Origin: Bradyrhizobium iriomotense | GTDB taxonomy: Bacteria; Pseudomonadota; Alphaproteobacteria; Rhizobiales; Xanthobacteraceae | DNA: 64,000 nt | Direction: 5' to 3' | NCBI RefSeq assembly: GCF_018129405.1 | Contig: NZ_JAFCLP010000002.1 | Coordinates: 248,001 to 312,000, forward strand | Shown here: positions 1 to 8,462 of the stretch, one piece after another | Layout of the letters: each line of letters starts with the position of its first letter | Numbering within the stretch: the first letter of the stretch is position 1 | Translations under genes and position numbers: made by a program | The notes under the pieces: generated by a model | Databases searched by the model: none | What the model was told of the DNA's origin: nothing | The model's input: the letters and a program-made list of their open reading frames with translations, nothing else

Positions 1-2595
1 CTCGCGCGCCAACGCACGGAGCTCTTCACCGAGAAGCAAATCGAGCTCGTCACCACCTTCGCCGACCAAGCCGTCATCGCGATCGAAAACGTGCGCCTGT
101 TTGATGAGCTTCGGCAACGGACCAATGACCTGAGCGAGTCATTGCAGCAGCAGACGGCGACTGCAGACGTGCTGAAGGTCATCAGCCGTTCCGCCTTCGA
201 CCTTCAGAAGGTGCTCGATACGCTGACGGAATCCGCAGCGCGCCTATGTAATGCGGATATGGCCGCGATTGCGCGCAAGGACGAGCGCGGTTTCTATCAT
301 GCCACCGGCTACAATTTTCGCGTGAATTGGGTCAAGGTCGCCGACGTTCACCGGCTTCAGCCCGGCAGAGACAGTTTGATCGGCCGGGTTCTCCTCGAAC
401 AGCGGTCCGTTCAAATCCTCGATGTGCTGGCTGATCCCGAATATGCCTACCTGGACATGCAGAAGGCCGCAGGCTATCGCACGCTGCTCGGCGTGCCGAT
501 GATGCGCGAAGGCGAACCGATCGGCGTGCTGTTCCTGGGTCACACGACGGTTCAATCGTTTTCCGAGAAACAGGTCGAGCTGGTTTCGACGTTTGCCGAT
601 CAGGCGGTGATTGCCATCGAGAACGTGCGTCTTTTCGAGGAAGTGCAAACTACGAGCCGTGACTTGCAGGACGCACTGACATACCAAACCGGCAGCGCCA
701 GTATTCTGAAGGTCATCGCGTCCTCCCCGACCGAGATCGATCCGGTCTTGAATGCGATTGTCGAAAGCGCCTGCGAGCTCTGCGAAAGCTCCGATGCGGT
801 ACTTCGCCTGAGAAGGGACGACCATCTTCAACTGGTTGCACATCACGGTCCGATAGTGCCCTCCCGCGCAACGTGGCCCATCAATCGCAAATGGACAGCC
901 GGCCGCTCGATTCTCGACCGGTCTCCGGTCCAGGTGGGGGACATCACCTCGCCGGAGGGCGATGAATTTCCTGATGGACGAGAACTCAGGCGCGATGACG
1001 GCGTGCGGACCATCCTCAGTGTACCACTTTTGCGCGAAGGCGAAGGAATTGGCGCCATCACCCTTCGACGCACCGAGGTCAATCCGTTCAACGCCAAGCA
1101 GATTGCTCTGCTTCAGACCTTCGCCGATCAGGCCGTCATTGCGATCGGCAATGTCCGACTGTTCGAAGAGGTCCGAGAGCGCACGCGCGAACTTACGGAA
1201 TCCCTCGAGCAGCAGACCGCGACAGCGGAAGTTTTGGCGACGATCAGCTCGTCCGCCGGCGAGTTGGAGCCGGTCTTCGACAAGATGCTGGAGAACGCGA
1301 CCCGCGTCTGCGGAGCCCGATTTGGCACCATGAATCTCTACGAGGAAGGCGGCTTCCGCACGGTTGCACTCTACAACGCGCCGCAGGCCTATGTTGATAC
1401 CCGCTTGTACCAGCGCATTCGCCCACATCCCGGCAGCGGTCTCGGCACTGTGGAGAAGACTCATCAGCCCGTCCACATCGAGGACATCCGGACCCAGCCG
1501 CCTTACATTGAAGGCAATCCCAACGTCCGCGCGCTCGCCGACCTTGCCGGAGCAAGAACCCTTGTCATCGTGCCCATGCTTAGGGAAGACGAGCTTATCG
1601 GGACGATCACGATCTTCCGCCAGGAAGTGAAGCCATTCACTTCGAAGCAGATCGCGTTGGTTGCCAATTTCGCGAATCAGGCCGTCATCGCGATCGAGAA
1701 CGCTCGTCTGTTGAATGAACTGCGCAAGCGCACAAAAGAGCTCTCGCAGTCTCTCGAAGAGCTGCGCGCGACACAGGATCGACTGATCCAGACCGAAAAG
1801 CTCGCCTCACTTGGCCAGCTAACCGCAGGCATCGCCCATGAAATCAAGAACCCGCTCAATTTCGTCAACAATTTCTCATCGCTCTCATCGGAATTGATCG
1901 GCGAGCTGAACGAGAGGCTGCGTGCGACCGAGTTGGACGAGGCGGTCAGGCAGGAGATCGACGAACTCACGCAGGTGCTCCAGGGCAACCTCGCAAGGAT
2001 CGTGCAGCACGGCGCACGCGCCGATTCCATCGTGAAGAACATGCTGCTGCATTCGCGACAGGGTTCTGGCGAGCGCCGCGCCGCCGACATCAACGGGATC
2101 GTCGAGGAAGGCCTCAATCTCGCCTATCACGGCGCGCGCGCGGAAAAGCCGGATTTTCACATTACGCTCGAGCGAAAGCTCGATCCCTCTGCGGGGATCG
2201 TCGGCGTGTACCCGCAGGAAATCACGCGGGTCTTTCTCAATCTGATCTCGAACGGCTTCTATGCGGCCATGAAACGCAAGGAAGTCGCCGGCGATGGGTT
2301 CGAGCCCGTTCTTAGCGCGACAACAAGGGGTCTCGATCGCGCCGTGGAAATCCGCATTCGCGACAATGGTACCGGAATTCCGGCCGAGGTGAGGGAGAAG
2401 ATATTCAGTCCGTTCTTCACGACCAAGCCGGTCGGCGAAGGAACCGGGCTCGGCCTGTCGATATGTCACGACATTATCGTGAAACAACATGGCGGCAGCA
2501 TCGATTTCGAGACCGAGCCAGGCGCCTTTACGGAGTTCATCATCACGCTGCCGCGCACTGCGGCCAGCGCAATGCAGACCGGAGACAAGGGGTGA
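1..2595 (+). CDS. Multi-GAF sensor histidine kinase, 5' end outside the window
   Basis: The reading frame is open from base 1 (864 codons to the stop), and its first residues are already the tail of a GAF domain, so the true start lies upstream. At least three further complete GAF modules follow (about 230-640, 760-1165 and 1290-1715). Each ends in a near-identical [16 protein letters not shown]-like segment and is joined to the next by a helical linker containing [12 protein letters not shown]. The kinase core has an H-box ([10 protein letters not shown], His codon at 1837), an N-box (NLISNGFYA) and G-boxes ([15 protein letters not shown]). No membrane segment is visible, so a cytoplasmic sensor is likely. 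GAF domains bind small ligands or chromophores; the ligand here is unknown. The stop overlaps the start of the next receiver gene, which is a likely partner. Confidence 0.9.
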   Translation, partial: LARQRTELFTEKQIELVTTFADQAVIAIENVRLFDELRQRTNDLSESLQQQTATADVLKVISRSAFDLQKVLDTLTESAARLCNADMAAIARKDERGFYHATGYNFRVNWVKVADVHRLQPGRDSLIGRVLLEQRSVQILDVLADPEYAYLDMQKAAGYRTLLGVPMMREGEPIGVLFLGHTTVQSFSEKQVELVSTFADQAVIAIENVRLFEEVQTTSRDLQDALTYQTGSASILKVIASSPTEIDPVLNAIVESACELCESSDAVLRLRRDDHLQLVAHHGPIVPSRATWPINRKWTAGRSILDRSPVQVGDITSPEGDEFPDGRELRRDDGVRTILSVPLLREGEGIGAITLRRTEVNPFNAKQIALLQTFADQAVIAIGNVRLFEEVRERTRELTESLEQQTATAEVLATISSSAGELEPVFDKMLENATRVCGARFGTMNLYEEGGFRTVALYNAPQAYVDTRLYQRIRPHPGSGLGTVEKTHQPVHIEDIRTQPPYIEGNPNVRALADLAGARTLVIVPMLREDELIGTITIFRQEVKPFTSKQIALVANFANQAVIAIENARLLNELRKRTKELSQSLEELRATQDRLIQTEKLASLGQLTAGIAHEIKNPLNFVNNFSSLSSELIGELNERLRATELDEAVRQEIDELTQVLQGNLARIVQHGARADSIVKNMLLHSRQGSGERRAADINGIVEEGLNLAYHGARAEKPDFHITLERKLDPSAGIVGVYPQEITRVFLNLISNGFYAAMKRKEVAGDGFEPVLSATTRGLDRAVEIRIRDNGTGIPAEVREKIFSPFFTTKPVGEGTGLGLSICHDIIVKQHGGSIDFETEPGAFTEFIITLPRTAASAMQTGDKG

Positions 2596-2981
2596 GCGTG
2601 TACATTTTGGTTGTTGACGACGAGCCGGATGTCGAGGTGCTGTTTCGCCAGCAATTCCGACGCGATCTGCGCGCCGGCCGCTTTCTGATGGAATTTGCAT
2701 CGTCGGCGCCGGTGGCGCTGCAGCGCGCCATGGAGTTCCGGGATGCCACGCTCATCCTGATCCTGTCAGACATCAACATGCCCGGCATGAGCGGGCTCGA
2801 GATGTTGCCGATTGTGCGTGCGGCCCGGCCCGACGTTCCCGTGATCATGATTACGGCTTACGGCGATACCGAAACCAAGCGCAGAGCGCTGGACAGCGGC
2901 GCTACTGATCTGTTGACCAAGCCGATTGACTTTGCAGCGCTGCGCCAGGAGATCGAGGCGAGGCTCGGTCACGCCGCATGA
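2592..2981 (+). CDS. Single-domain response regulator (receiver only)
   Basis: A 129-residue CheY-like receiver with no output domain. The acidic pocket is VVDDEPDV, the phosphorylation site is the Asp of [11 protein letters not shown], and the conserved Lys lies in LTKPIDF. I choose the GTG at 2592 because it overlaps the TGA of the upstream kinase (GTGA) and begins the fold directly (VYILVVDDE). Longer in-frame extensions would run into the kinase gene. The overlap implies translational coupling, and the protein probably receives phosphate from that kinase. What it acts on is not evident; stand-alone receivers commonly act by protein contact or as phosphorelay intermediates. Confidence 0.88.
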   Translation: MSVYILVVDDEPDVEVLFRQQFRRDLRAGRFLMEFASSAPVALQRAMEFRDATLILILSDINMPGMSGLEMLPIVRAARPDVPVIMITAYGDTETKRRALDSGATDLLTKPIDFAALRQEIEARLGHAA

Positions 2982-3021
2982 TCGTCATGCGGGCGCAGCT
3001 CGGTGCGCCTGCAGGTCCACG

Positions 3022-3495
3022 TCAGCCCCGCCGCGCGGCCTCGATCACGGCGACGTCTATCTTCGTCATCCCCATCATCGCGTCGAACGCGCGTTTGGCC
3101 TCAAGGCCTCCGGCCGCCAGCGCCTCCGTCAGCGCGCGCGGCGTGATCTGCCAGGACACGCCCCATCTGTCCTTGCACCAGCCGCACGCGCTCGCCTGCC
3201 CGCCATTGCCGACGATGGCGTTCCAGTAGCGGTCAGTCTCCGCCTGGTCGTCGGTGGCGATCTGGAACGAGAAGGCTTCATTGTGCGTGAAAATGGGGCC
3301 GCCGTTGAGGCCGAGACAGGCGACGCCCGCCACCGTGAACTCGACGGTGAGCACATCGCCCGCCTTGCCGGACGGATAGTCGCCGGGCGCGCGGTGCACG
3401 GCGGTTACCGCGCTGTCGGGAAACGTCTCCGCATAGAAGCGGGCAGCCGCTTCGGCATCCTTGTCGTACCAGAGGCAAATCGTGTTCTTGGCCAT
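3022..3495 (-). CDS. VOC-superfamily protein (PhnB-like)
   Basis: A 157-residue protein of the glyoxalase/VOC fold, PhnB/3-demethylubiquinone-methyltransferase-like group. It starts NTICLWYDKDAEAAARFY and carries the family pattern GPIFTHNEAFSF and WGVSWQITP. Proteins of this group are usually annotated from fold alone, and their substrates are mostly unknown. It is a single gene, divergent from the aminotransferase at 3650 and converging on the receiver gene. The ATG at 3495 is the natural start. Confidence 0.85.
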   Translation of the reverse strand: MAKNTICLWYDKDAEAAARFYAETFPDSAVTAVHRAPGDYPSGKAGDVLTVEFTVAGVACLGLNGGPIFTHNEAFSFQIATDDQAETDRYWNAIVGNGGQASACGWCKDRWGVSWQITPRALTEALAAGGLEAKRAFDAMMGMTKIDVAVIEAARRG

Positions 3496-3649
3496 CAGAA
3501 TCCCCTTCAGTCGTTCCGTACCAAATCACGCCCCCTGTCAGCATAGGCATCCCGCTCTGCATCCTCCAGCCGCAACATCCGTTTGCCCCGATCTTGCTCG
3601 CATGCGTCATTGTGTCTAACTCTGGGAACCCGATGGCAGAGGTTCTCAC

Positions 3650-4828
3650 GTGATCGACATCGACCAAATACGAGCCGATACACCGGCCGCCGCTCGGCTC
3701 GCCTACCTCCATAACGCCGGTGCGGCTCTCATGCCAACGGCGGTTGCCGCGGCGATAAAACGGCATATCGACCTCGAGAGCGAGATCGGGGGCTATGCTG
3801 CCGCCGACCGCGAGTCGGATCGACTTCAAGCGGTCTACGGCTCGGTGGCGCGTCTGCTGAATGCCGCGCCCGATGAGATCGCTCTCGTGGAGAACGCGAC
3901 GGTTGCCTGGCAGATGGCGTTCTACGCGCTGCCGTTCCGCAAGGGCGACCGCATCCTGACCGCCGAGGCGGAGTATGCCGCCAACTATGTCGCCTTTCTT
4001 CAGGTCGCGAAACGAACCGGCGTGACCATCGACGTGGTGCCGAGCGATGCAACGGGCGAACTCGACATCGACGCGCTCGAACGCATGATCGACGCGCGCG
4101 TGAAGCTGATCGCCATCACCTGGGTTCCGACCAATGGCGGGCTGGTCAATCCCGCGGCGACGATCGGCAAGATCGCGCGGGCGCACGGCATTCCCTATCT
4201 ACTCGACGCCTGCCAAGCGGTCGGCCAGATGGCCGTGGACGTCGAAGCCATCGGCTGTGACATGCTGTCGGCAACGGGGCGCAAATTCCTGCGCGGCCCG
4301 CGTGGCACCGGTTTTCTCTATGTCCGCCGCGCGCTGCTGCAGCAGCTCGAGCCGCCCATGATCGATCATTTCGCCGCGCCCTGGGTCTCGCGCGATGAAT
4401 ATCGACTCCGCGACGATGCGCGCCGTTTCGAGACCTGGGAGAACAATTACGCGGCCCGGCTCGGGCTCGGCGCTGCCGTCGATTATGCGCTCGATATCGG
4501 CATGGGACCCATCGAGCAGCGCTGCCGCCTGCTGACGGGCCGCCTTCGCAGCGGCCTCGCCTCCATTCGCGGTGTCACCATTCGCGACCTCGGCCGCACG
4601 CCGGGCGCCATCGTCAGCTTTACGATGGAAGGGCACGAGGCGGACGCCATTGTTCGCAGCGCCGCTGCGGCGGGCATCACCATCGGCGCTTCGGATCCGG
4701 CGAGCACCCGCATCGACGCCGAACTCCGCGCGCTGCCGCCGCTCGTGCGGGCGTCCCCGCATTACTACAACACGGAAGCGGAGATCGACCGGCTGATCGG
4801 TCACCTCGCGGATTTGGCGCCGCGTTAG
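3650..4828 (+). CDS. Class V aminotransferase-fold PLP enzyme
   Basis: A 392-residue fold-type I PLP enzyme of the class V group (cysteine desulfurase / kynureninase / isopenicillin epimerase relatives). The cofactor region reads YLLDACQAVGQMAVDVEAIG, followed by SATGRKFLRGPRGTGF, where Lys212 is the expected PLP-binding lysine. The start is a GTG at 3650. The substrate cannot be assigned; hercynylcysteine-sulfoxide-lyase-like and epimerase-like proteins share this architecture, but no ergothioneine genes are adjacent. It converges with threonine ammonia-lyase, with about 10 bases between the stops. Confidence 0.8.
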   Translation: MIDIDQIRADTPAAARLAYLHNAGAALMPTAVAAAIKRHIDLESEIGGYAAADRESDRLQAVYGSVARLLNAAPDEIALVENATVAWQMAFYALPFRKGDRILTAEAEYAANYVAFLQVAKRTGVTIDVVPSDATGELDIDALERMIDARVKLIAITWVPTNGGLVNPAATIGKIARAHGIPYLLDACQAVGQMAVDVEAIGCDMLSATGRKFLRGPRGTGFLYVRRALLQQLEPPMIDHFAAPWVSRDEYRLRDDARRFETWENNYAARLGLGAAVDYALDIGMGPIEQRCRLLTGRLRSGLASIRGVTIRDLGRTPGAIVSFTMEGHEADAIVRSAAAAGITIGASDPASTRIDAELRALPPLVRASPHYYNTEAEIDRLIGHLADLAPR

Positions 4829-4838
4829 CGTGGCGCGC

Positions 4839-6083
4839 TCACGTGCAGCGTGCGCTCAGTCCGGATGCGCTGAGCCTCGCCATGACCTCGTCGAGATGCG
4901 CGCTGTCGCGGGTCTCGATGACCAGCTGCAGCAACGTCGCCTTGGCCGGCAGGTCGGAGAAGGTCCGCTGGTGCGAGACCTCGATGATATTGGCGCCGGC
5001 TTCGGCCAGCAGCGTTGCCACGGCGGCCAATTGGCCGGGCCTGTCGGGAATGTCGAGCGAGAGCTGGGTCAGCCGCCCTTCGCGCGCAAGCTCGCGCGTG
5101 AGGACCGAGGCGATCAGCCTTGTGTCGATGTTGCCGCCGCTCAGGACGAGGCCGACCTTCTGGCCGGCGAAGCGGGATGGATCGGACATCAGCGCGGCCA
5201 GGCCGGCGGCGCCGGCGCCCTCGACAACCGTCTTCTCGATCGAGATCAGAGTCGCGACCGCACGTTCGAGCTCGGCTTCGTTGACCAGCGCGATGTCGTC
5301 GACGAGGCGGCGGACGATTTCGGTCGTGATCTTGCCCGGCGATTTCACCGCAATGCCTTCAGCCAGCGTATCGCCGCGCGCCGGAAGATTGCCGTCATGG
5401 ATGGCATTGTACATCGACGGATAGAGCCAGGCCTCGACACCCAGGATCCGCAACGACGGCTTGATCGACTTCGCGGCAATGGCAATGCCGCTGATCAGCC
5501 CGCCGCCGCCGATCGGGACGACCAGCGTGTCGAGCTCGGGGACAGCCTTGAGCATTTCGAGGCCGACGGTGCCCTGCCCCGCGATGACGAGCGGATCGTC
5601 ATAAGGATGGACGAAGATCATGCCGCGGGATTCGCCGTGGCTGCGCGCAAAGGCGGCCGCCTCTTCCAGCGTCGCGCCTGTCACCACCACCTCGGCGCCG
5701 TGATGCCTGGTGTTCTGGATCTTCACCATGGGTGTGCCGATCGGCATCACGATGGTGGCGGGAATGCCGAGCCGCCTGGCGTGATAGGCGACGCCTTGCG
5801 CGTGATTGCCCGCGGACATCGCGATCACGCCTCGCGCGCGCTCCTCCGGCGTCAGCGCGGTGAGCCGGTTCAACGCACCGCGCTCCTTGAACGAGGAAGT
5901 GAACTGGAGGTTCTCGAATTTGAGCCAGATATCGCAGCCGCAGATGCTGCTCAGCGTGCGGCTGTAGCTGCAGGGCGTCTCGACGACGGCGCCGTGGATG
6001 GTCGCGGCGGCGGCGTGAATGTCGCCCGGTGCGACCGGAAGGCCGCTGAGATCGGAGGACGTGGTTTGGGACAACTCAGCCAT
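4839..6083 (-). CDS. ilvA: Threonine ammonia-lyase with C-terminal ACT-like domain
   Basis: A 414-residue fold-type II PLP enzyme deaminating threonine (and often serine) to 2-oxobutanoate. Visible are the PLP lysine in TSSFKERGA (Lys66 from the chosen start), the SAGNHAQGVA substrate loop and the phosphate-binding GGGGLISG. The last 70 or so residues (DIPDRPGQLAAVATLL) form one ACT-like regulatory domain, as in the shorter catabolic-type enzymes rather than the two-ACT biosynthetic E. coli IlvA. The ATG at 6083 (MAELSQTT) is preferred over an in-frame start 14 codons upstream. It lies at the end of the minus-strand sec/complex I assembly factor gene run. Confidence 0.88.
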   Translation of the reverse strand: MAELSQTTSSDLSGLPVAPGDIHAAAATIHGAVVETPCSYSRTLSSICGCDIWLKFENLQFTSSFKERGALNRLTALTPEERARGVIAMSAGNHAQGVAYHARRLGIPATIVMPIGTPMVKIQNTRHHGAEVVVTGATLEEAAAFARSHGESRGMIFVHPYDDPLVIAGQGTVGLEMLKAVPELDTLVVPIGGGGLISGIAIAAKSIKPSLRILGVEAWLYPSMYNAIHDGNLPARGDTLAEGIAVKSPGKITTEIVRRLVDDIALVNEAELERAVATLISIEKTVVEGAGAAGLAALMSDPSRFAGQKVGLVLSGGNIDTRLIASVLTRELAREGRLTQLSLDIPDRPGQLAAVATLLAEAGANIIEVSHQRTFSDLPAKATLLQLVIETRDSAHLDEVMARLSASGLSARCT

Positions 6084-6128
6084 GGGCCAGCATAGAGCAT
6101 TTGCTTCGGCCGGGCGATAAGCCAACCG

Positions 6129-6992
6129 CTATTTGGTAAATTCCCGGGAACGTGATGCTCGCCAGAGTGTCCACAGCATCCGCAGTCGCGACGGAGGCTG
6201 CAGCGCAAACGGATTGCGCCCGGGCCGCGACAGGCGCTTGAGGTCGCCCTGCGCCTGGCTCAGCGGCAGAAACGCCGGCCGCACGGACGGCGGCAGCTGC
6301 GTCAGCAGCGACAAGGCCGTGGTCACATGCTGCCGCGCCTCGCCCGTGAGCTGGTCCAGCACGGCCCGCAGGCTCGGCGTCGCCTTGCCGGCGAAGACAT
6401 CCTCCATGCTGCAGCCATGGCTCGCCAGCACCTGCTGCGGCAGGAACAATTGCCGGTGCGCTGCATCGCGCGGCAGATTGGCGATGATTTGCGCGATGCC
6501 CTGCGCCAGCCCGGCGTGCCTCGCGAGGTGCTCGGCCGCCTCCGACGGCGGTCCCAGAACCTGCGCCGCCAGACCGAACAACGCCGATGAGGTCGCGGCC
6601 AGGTAGCCCTCCAGCGCCGCCATGGTCGGCATCGGATCGTTGTAGAGATCGAACTGGTGCTCGTCGGCGAGCAGCGACAGCGGCTCGACCGGCAGGTCGA
6701 AATCGCGGATCGCGCGCAGCAGCTCGGCCGCGACCGGATTGCCCTCGGCACTGCCATGGACATGGCCCGACAGCATGTCGGTCCACCATTGCAGGCGGAT
6801 TTCGCCGGGCAAGGGCTGGCTCACCTGGTCGCGGACGCGGACGATCTCGACGTTGAAGGCATAGAGCGCCAGCAGCGCGCGGCGCTCGGTGGCAGGCGCG
6901 AACAGGGTCGCGGCATAGCGCGGAAAGTCGTGGCTGCGCACGAGATCGGCGCAGAAGGCGGCAGAATCGGACGGCGGCGCGGGGCTGCTCAT
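6129..6992 (-). CDS. Squalene/phytoene-synthase-family protein, NDUFAF6-like
   Basis: A 287-residue all-alpha protein of the squalene/phytoene synthase superfamily (start HDFPRYAATLFAPATERRAL, then LYAFNVEIVRVRDQV and EIRLQWWTDML). The two Asp-rich metal motifs of true prenyl synthases are not preserved: the first region reads VEIVRVRDQ and the second reads IANLPRDAAHR. This resembles mitochondrial NDUFAF6, a non-catalytic complex I assembly factor. The start ATGA overlaps the stop of the Mth938-like gene, so the two are translationally coupled behind secF. A role in respiratory complex assembly is inferred from homology. A prenyl-transfer function is less likely. Confidence 0.82.
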   Translation of the reverse strand: MSSPAPPSDSAAFCADLVRSHDFPRYAATLFAPATERRALLALYAFNVEIVRVRDQVSQPLPGEIRLQWWTDMLSGHVHGSAEGNPVAAELLRAIRDFDLPVEPLSLLADEHQFDLYNDPMPTMAALEGYLAATSSALFGLAAQVLGPPSEAAEHLARHAGLAQGIAQIIANLPRDAAHRQLFLPQQVLASHGCSMEDVFAGKATPSLRAVLDQLTGEARQHVTTALSLLTQLPPSVRPAFLPLSQAQGDLKRLSRPGRNPFALQPPSRLRMLWTLWRASRSREFTK

Positions 6993-7372
6993 GGCACGGC
7001 GATCAGCGCGGCGGCGACACGGCGCCGTTCGCCGATCATGATGTTGTAGGTGCGCACGGCCGGGCCGGTCTGCATCGTATCCAGCACCACCCTCACCGCC
7101 TTAAGGGCCTGGCGCAGCTCCGGCGGGGGCAGCCAGAGCCCGGTTCCGGTGCCGACCAGGAGCGTGTCGATGCTGTTGGCGGCTGCGAACACCCGATCCA
7201 GCGAGTAGCGGTCGATCTTGGTGGGATCCGTCACGTCCCAGGCCCAGATCGCGTCGGGCAGGCACAGCAGCGATCCCCGATGCGACATGCCGGCAAAGGC
7301 GAAGCCGCCCTTGCCATAGGCATCGATCGGCGCCGAGCGCGGGAAATGCGGTGCGTTGGGATCGCCGGCCAT
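6989..7372 (-). CDS. Mth938-like (DUF498) protein, NDUFAF3-like
   Basis: A 127-residue protein of the Mth938/DUF498 family, with features such as APIDAYGKGGFAFAGMSHRG, YSLDRVFAAANSIDTLLVG and the C-terminal YNIMIGERRRVAAALIAV. Human NDUFAF3, a complex I assembly factor, belongs to this family. It lies 60 bases downstream of secF, with a strong hairpin in the gap, and overlaps by 4 bases the NDUFAF6-like gene. The conjunction of NDUFAF3- and NDUFAF6-like genes with secDF suggests help in inserting or assembling membrane respiratory subunits. That is inference. Confidence 0.85.
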   Translation of the reverse strand: MAGDPNAPHFPRSAPIDAYGKGGFAFAGMSHRGSLLCLPDAIWAWDVTDPTKIDRYSLDRVFAAANSIDTLLVGTGTGLWLPPPELRQALKAVRVVLDTMQTGPAVRTYNIMIGERRRVAAALIAVP

Positions 7373-7396
7373 CTGGTTCGTCCGAATGAGCTTATT

Positions 7397-7420
7397 GCCC
7401 TCGCAAACGCCTGCGAGGGC
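7397..7420. other. Perfect 9-bp stem-loop between secF and the Mth938-like gene
   Basis: GCCCTCGCA and TGCGAGGGC are separated by 6 bases. The structure sits in the 60-base gap between the secF stop and the next gene on the minus strand. No T-run follows on the minus strand, so a classical intrinsic terminator is unlikely. It could lower read-through or stabilise the secF 3' end. Confidence 0.6.
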
Positions 7421-7432
7421 CTGCAGTTCGGA

Positions 7433-8452
7433 TCATGCCTTGTTTTTCTTCGCCGGCGTAGCCGTCTCGGGCGCATCCTCGCGATGCTCGCCGACGCCGA
7501 GATAGATCAGGATCGGCGCCGCAATGAAGATCGAGGTGTAGGTACCGACCAGCACCACGCCGAACATCATCACCGCCGTGAAGCTGTGGATGGCGTGGCC
7601 GCCGAACAGCAGCAGCGCGAGCAGTGCCAGCGTCACCGTGACGTGGGTGATGATCGAGCGCGACAGCGTCGAGTTGATGGACTCGTTGAGCAGCTGCGGC
7701 ATCGGCATCTTCTTGTAGCGCCGCAGCATTTCGCGGATGCGGTCGTAGATGACGACGGTGTCGTTGAGCGAATAGCCCAGAATGGTCAAAAGAGCCGCGA
7801 TGCTGGTCAGGTCGAAATCGACCTGGCTGATCGACATGAAGCCGATCGTCAGCACGATGTCGTGCACGTTGGCGATCATGGCGCCCAGCGCGAACTGCCA
7901 TTCGAACCGGAACCAGAGATAGATCAGGATCGCGACGATCGCGAGCATCAGGCCGATCATGCCGTAGGCCAAGAGCTCGCCGGCGACGCGCGGACCGAGC
8001 ACCTCGGTGCGCTGAATGTCGACGCTGTCGCCGAGCGCGCCACGAAGCTTCTGCAGGGCTGCCTGCTGTGCGGCGTCGCCACCCGGCTGTTCCGCAACGC
8101 GGATCAGGACATTCTCGGGGCCGCCGAACTGCTGCAACTGGACTTCGCCGAGACCGAGGGCGTCGAGCTTGGTGCGCATCGCCGCGATGTCGGCGGTGCC
8201 GGACCTCGCCTTCACCTCCAGCAGCGTGCCGCCCTTGAAGTCGATACCGAGGTTCAGCCCATGGGTGAAGAACAGCGTGATCGCGACGATCGACAGCGCG
8301 GCCGAGATCGGGAAGCTGATGCGGCGGAAGCGCGTGAAGTCGAAATGCGTGTTGTCAGGAACGATGCGCAGCGACGGCAACAGGCCGAGGGCCGCAACCA
8401 CGGTGAGGATGGCAATCAGGACGCCGAGCCCGATGAGAACGGTGTGAGTCAC
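7433..8452 (-). CDS. secF: Protein translocase subunit SecF
   Basis: A 339-residue inner-membrane protein of the RND superfamily. With SecD it uses the proton-motive force to assist late stages of Sec export. It has an N-terminal membrane segment after FTRFRRISFPISAAL, a periplasmic domain opening with GLNLGIDFKGGTLLEVKA, and a C-terminal five-helix block including GYSLNDTVVIYDRIRE and SIITHVTVTLALLAL. The length is typical. It lies 10 bases after secD in the yajC-secD-secF run. Confidence 0.97.
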   Translation of the reverse strand: MTHTVLIGLGVLIAILTVVAALGLLPSLRIVPDNTHFDFTRFRRISFPISAALSIVAITLFFTHGLNLGIDFKGGTLLEVKARSGTADIAAMRTKLDALGLGEVQLQQFGGPENVLIRVAEQPGGDAAQQAALQKLRGALGDSVDIQRTEVLGPRVAGELLAYGMIGLMLAIVAILIYLWFRFEWQFALGAMIANVHDIVLTIGFMSISQVDFDLTSIAALLTILGYSLNDTVVIYDRIREMLRRYKKMPMPQLLNESINSTLSRSIITHVTVTLALLALLLFGGHAIHSFTAVMMFGVVLVGTYTSIFIAAPILIYLGVGEHREDAPETATPAKKNKA

Positions 8453-8462
8453 AATCAGGCTC

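Noticed and set aside
244-1476. Long minus-strand frame of 410 codons opposite the GAF kinase
   Set aside because: It is the antisense shadow of a clear multi-domain kinase; the translation has no family features and arises from GC-rich codon bias.
3650-4828. Class V aminotransferase as the hercynylcysteine sulfoxide lyase EgtE
   Set aside because: The fold fits, but no EgtB/EgtD genes are adjacent. The SUMF1-family protein at 16937 carries the FGE cysteine pair, not EgtB features.
6129-6992. The squalene/phytoene-synthase-family protein as a hopanoid or carotenoid gene
   Set aside because: The Asp-rich metal motifs are not preserved and no hpn or crt genes are nearby; the Mth938-like neighbour points to the NDUFAF6-like group.
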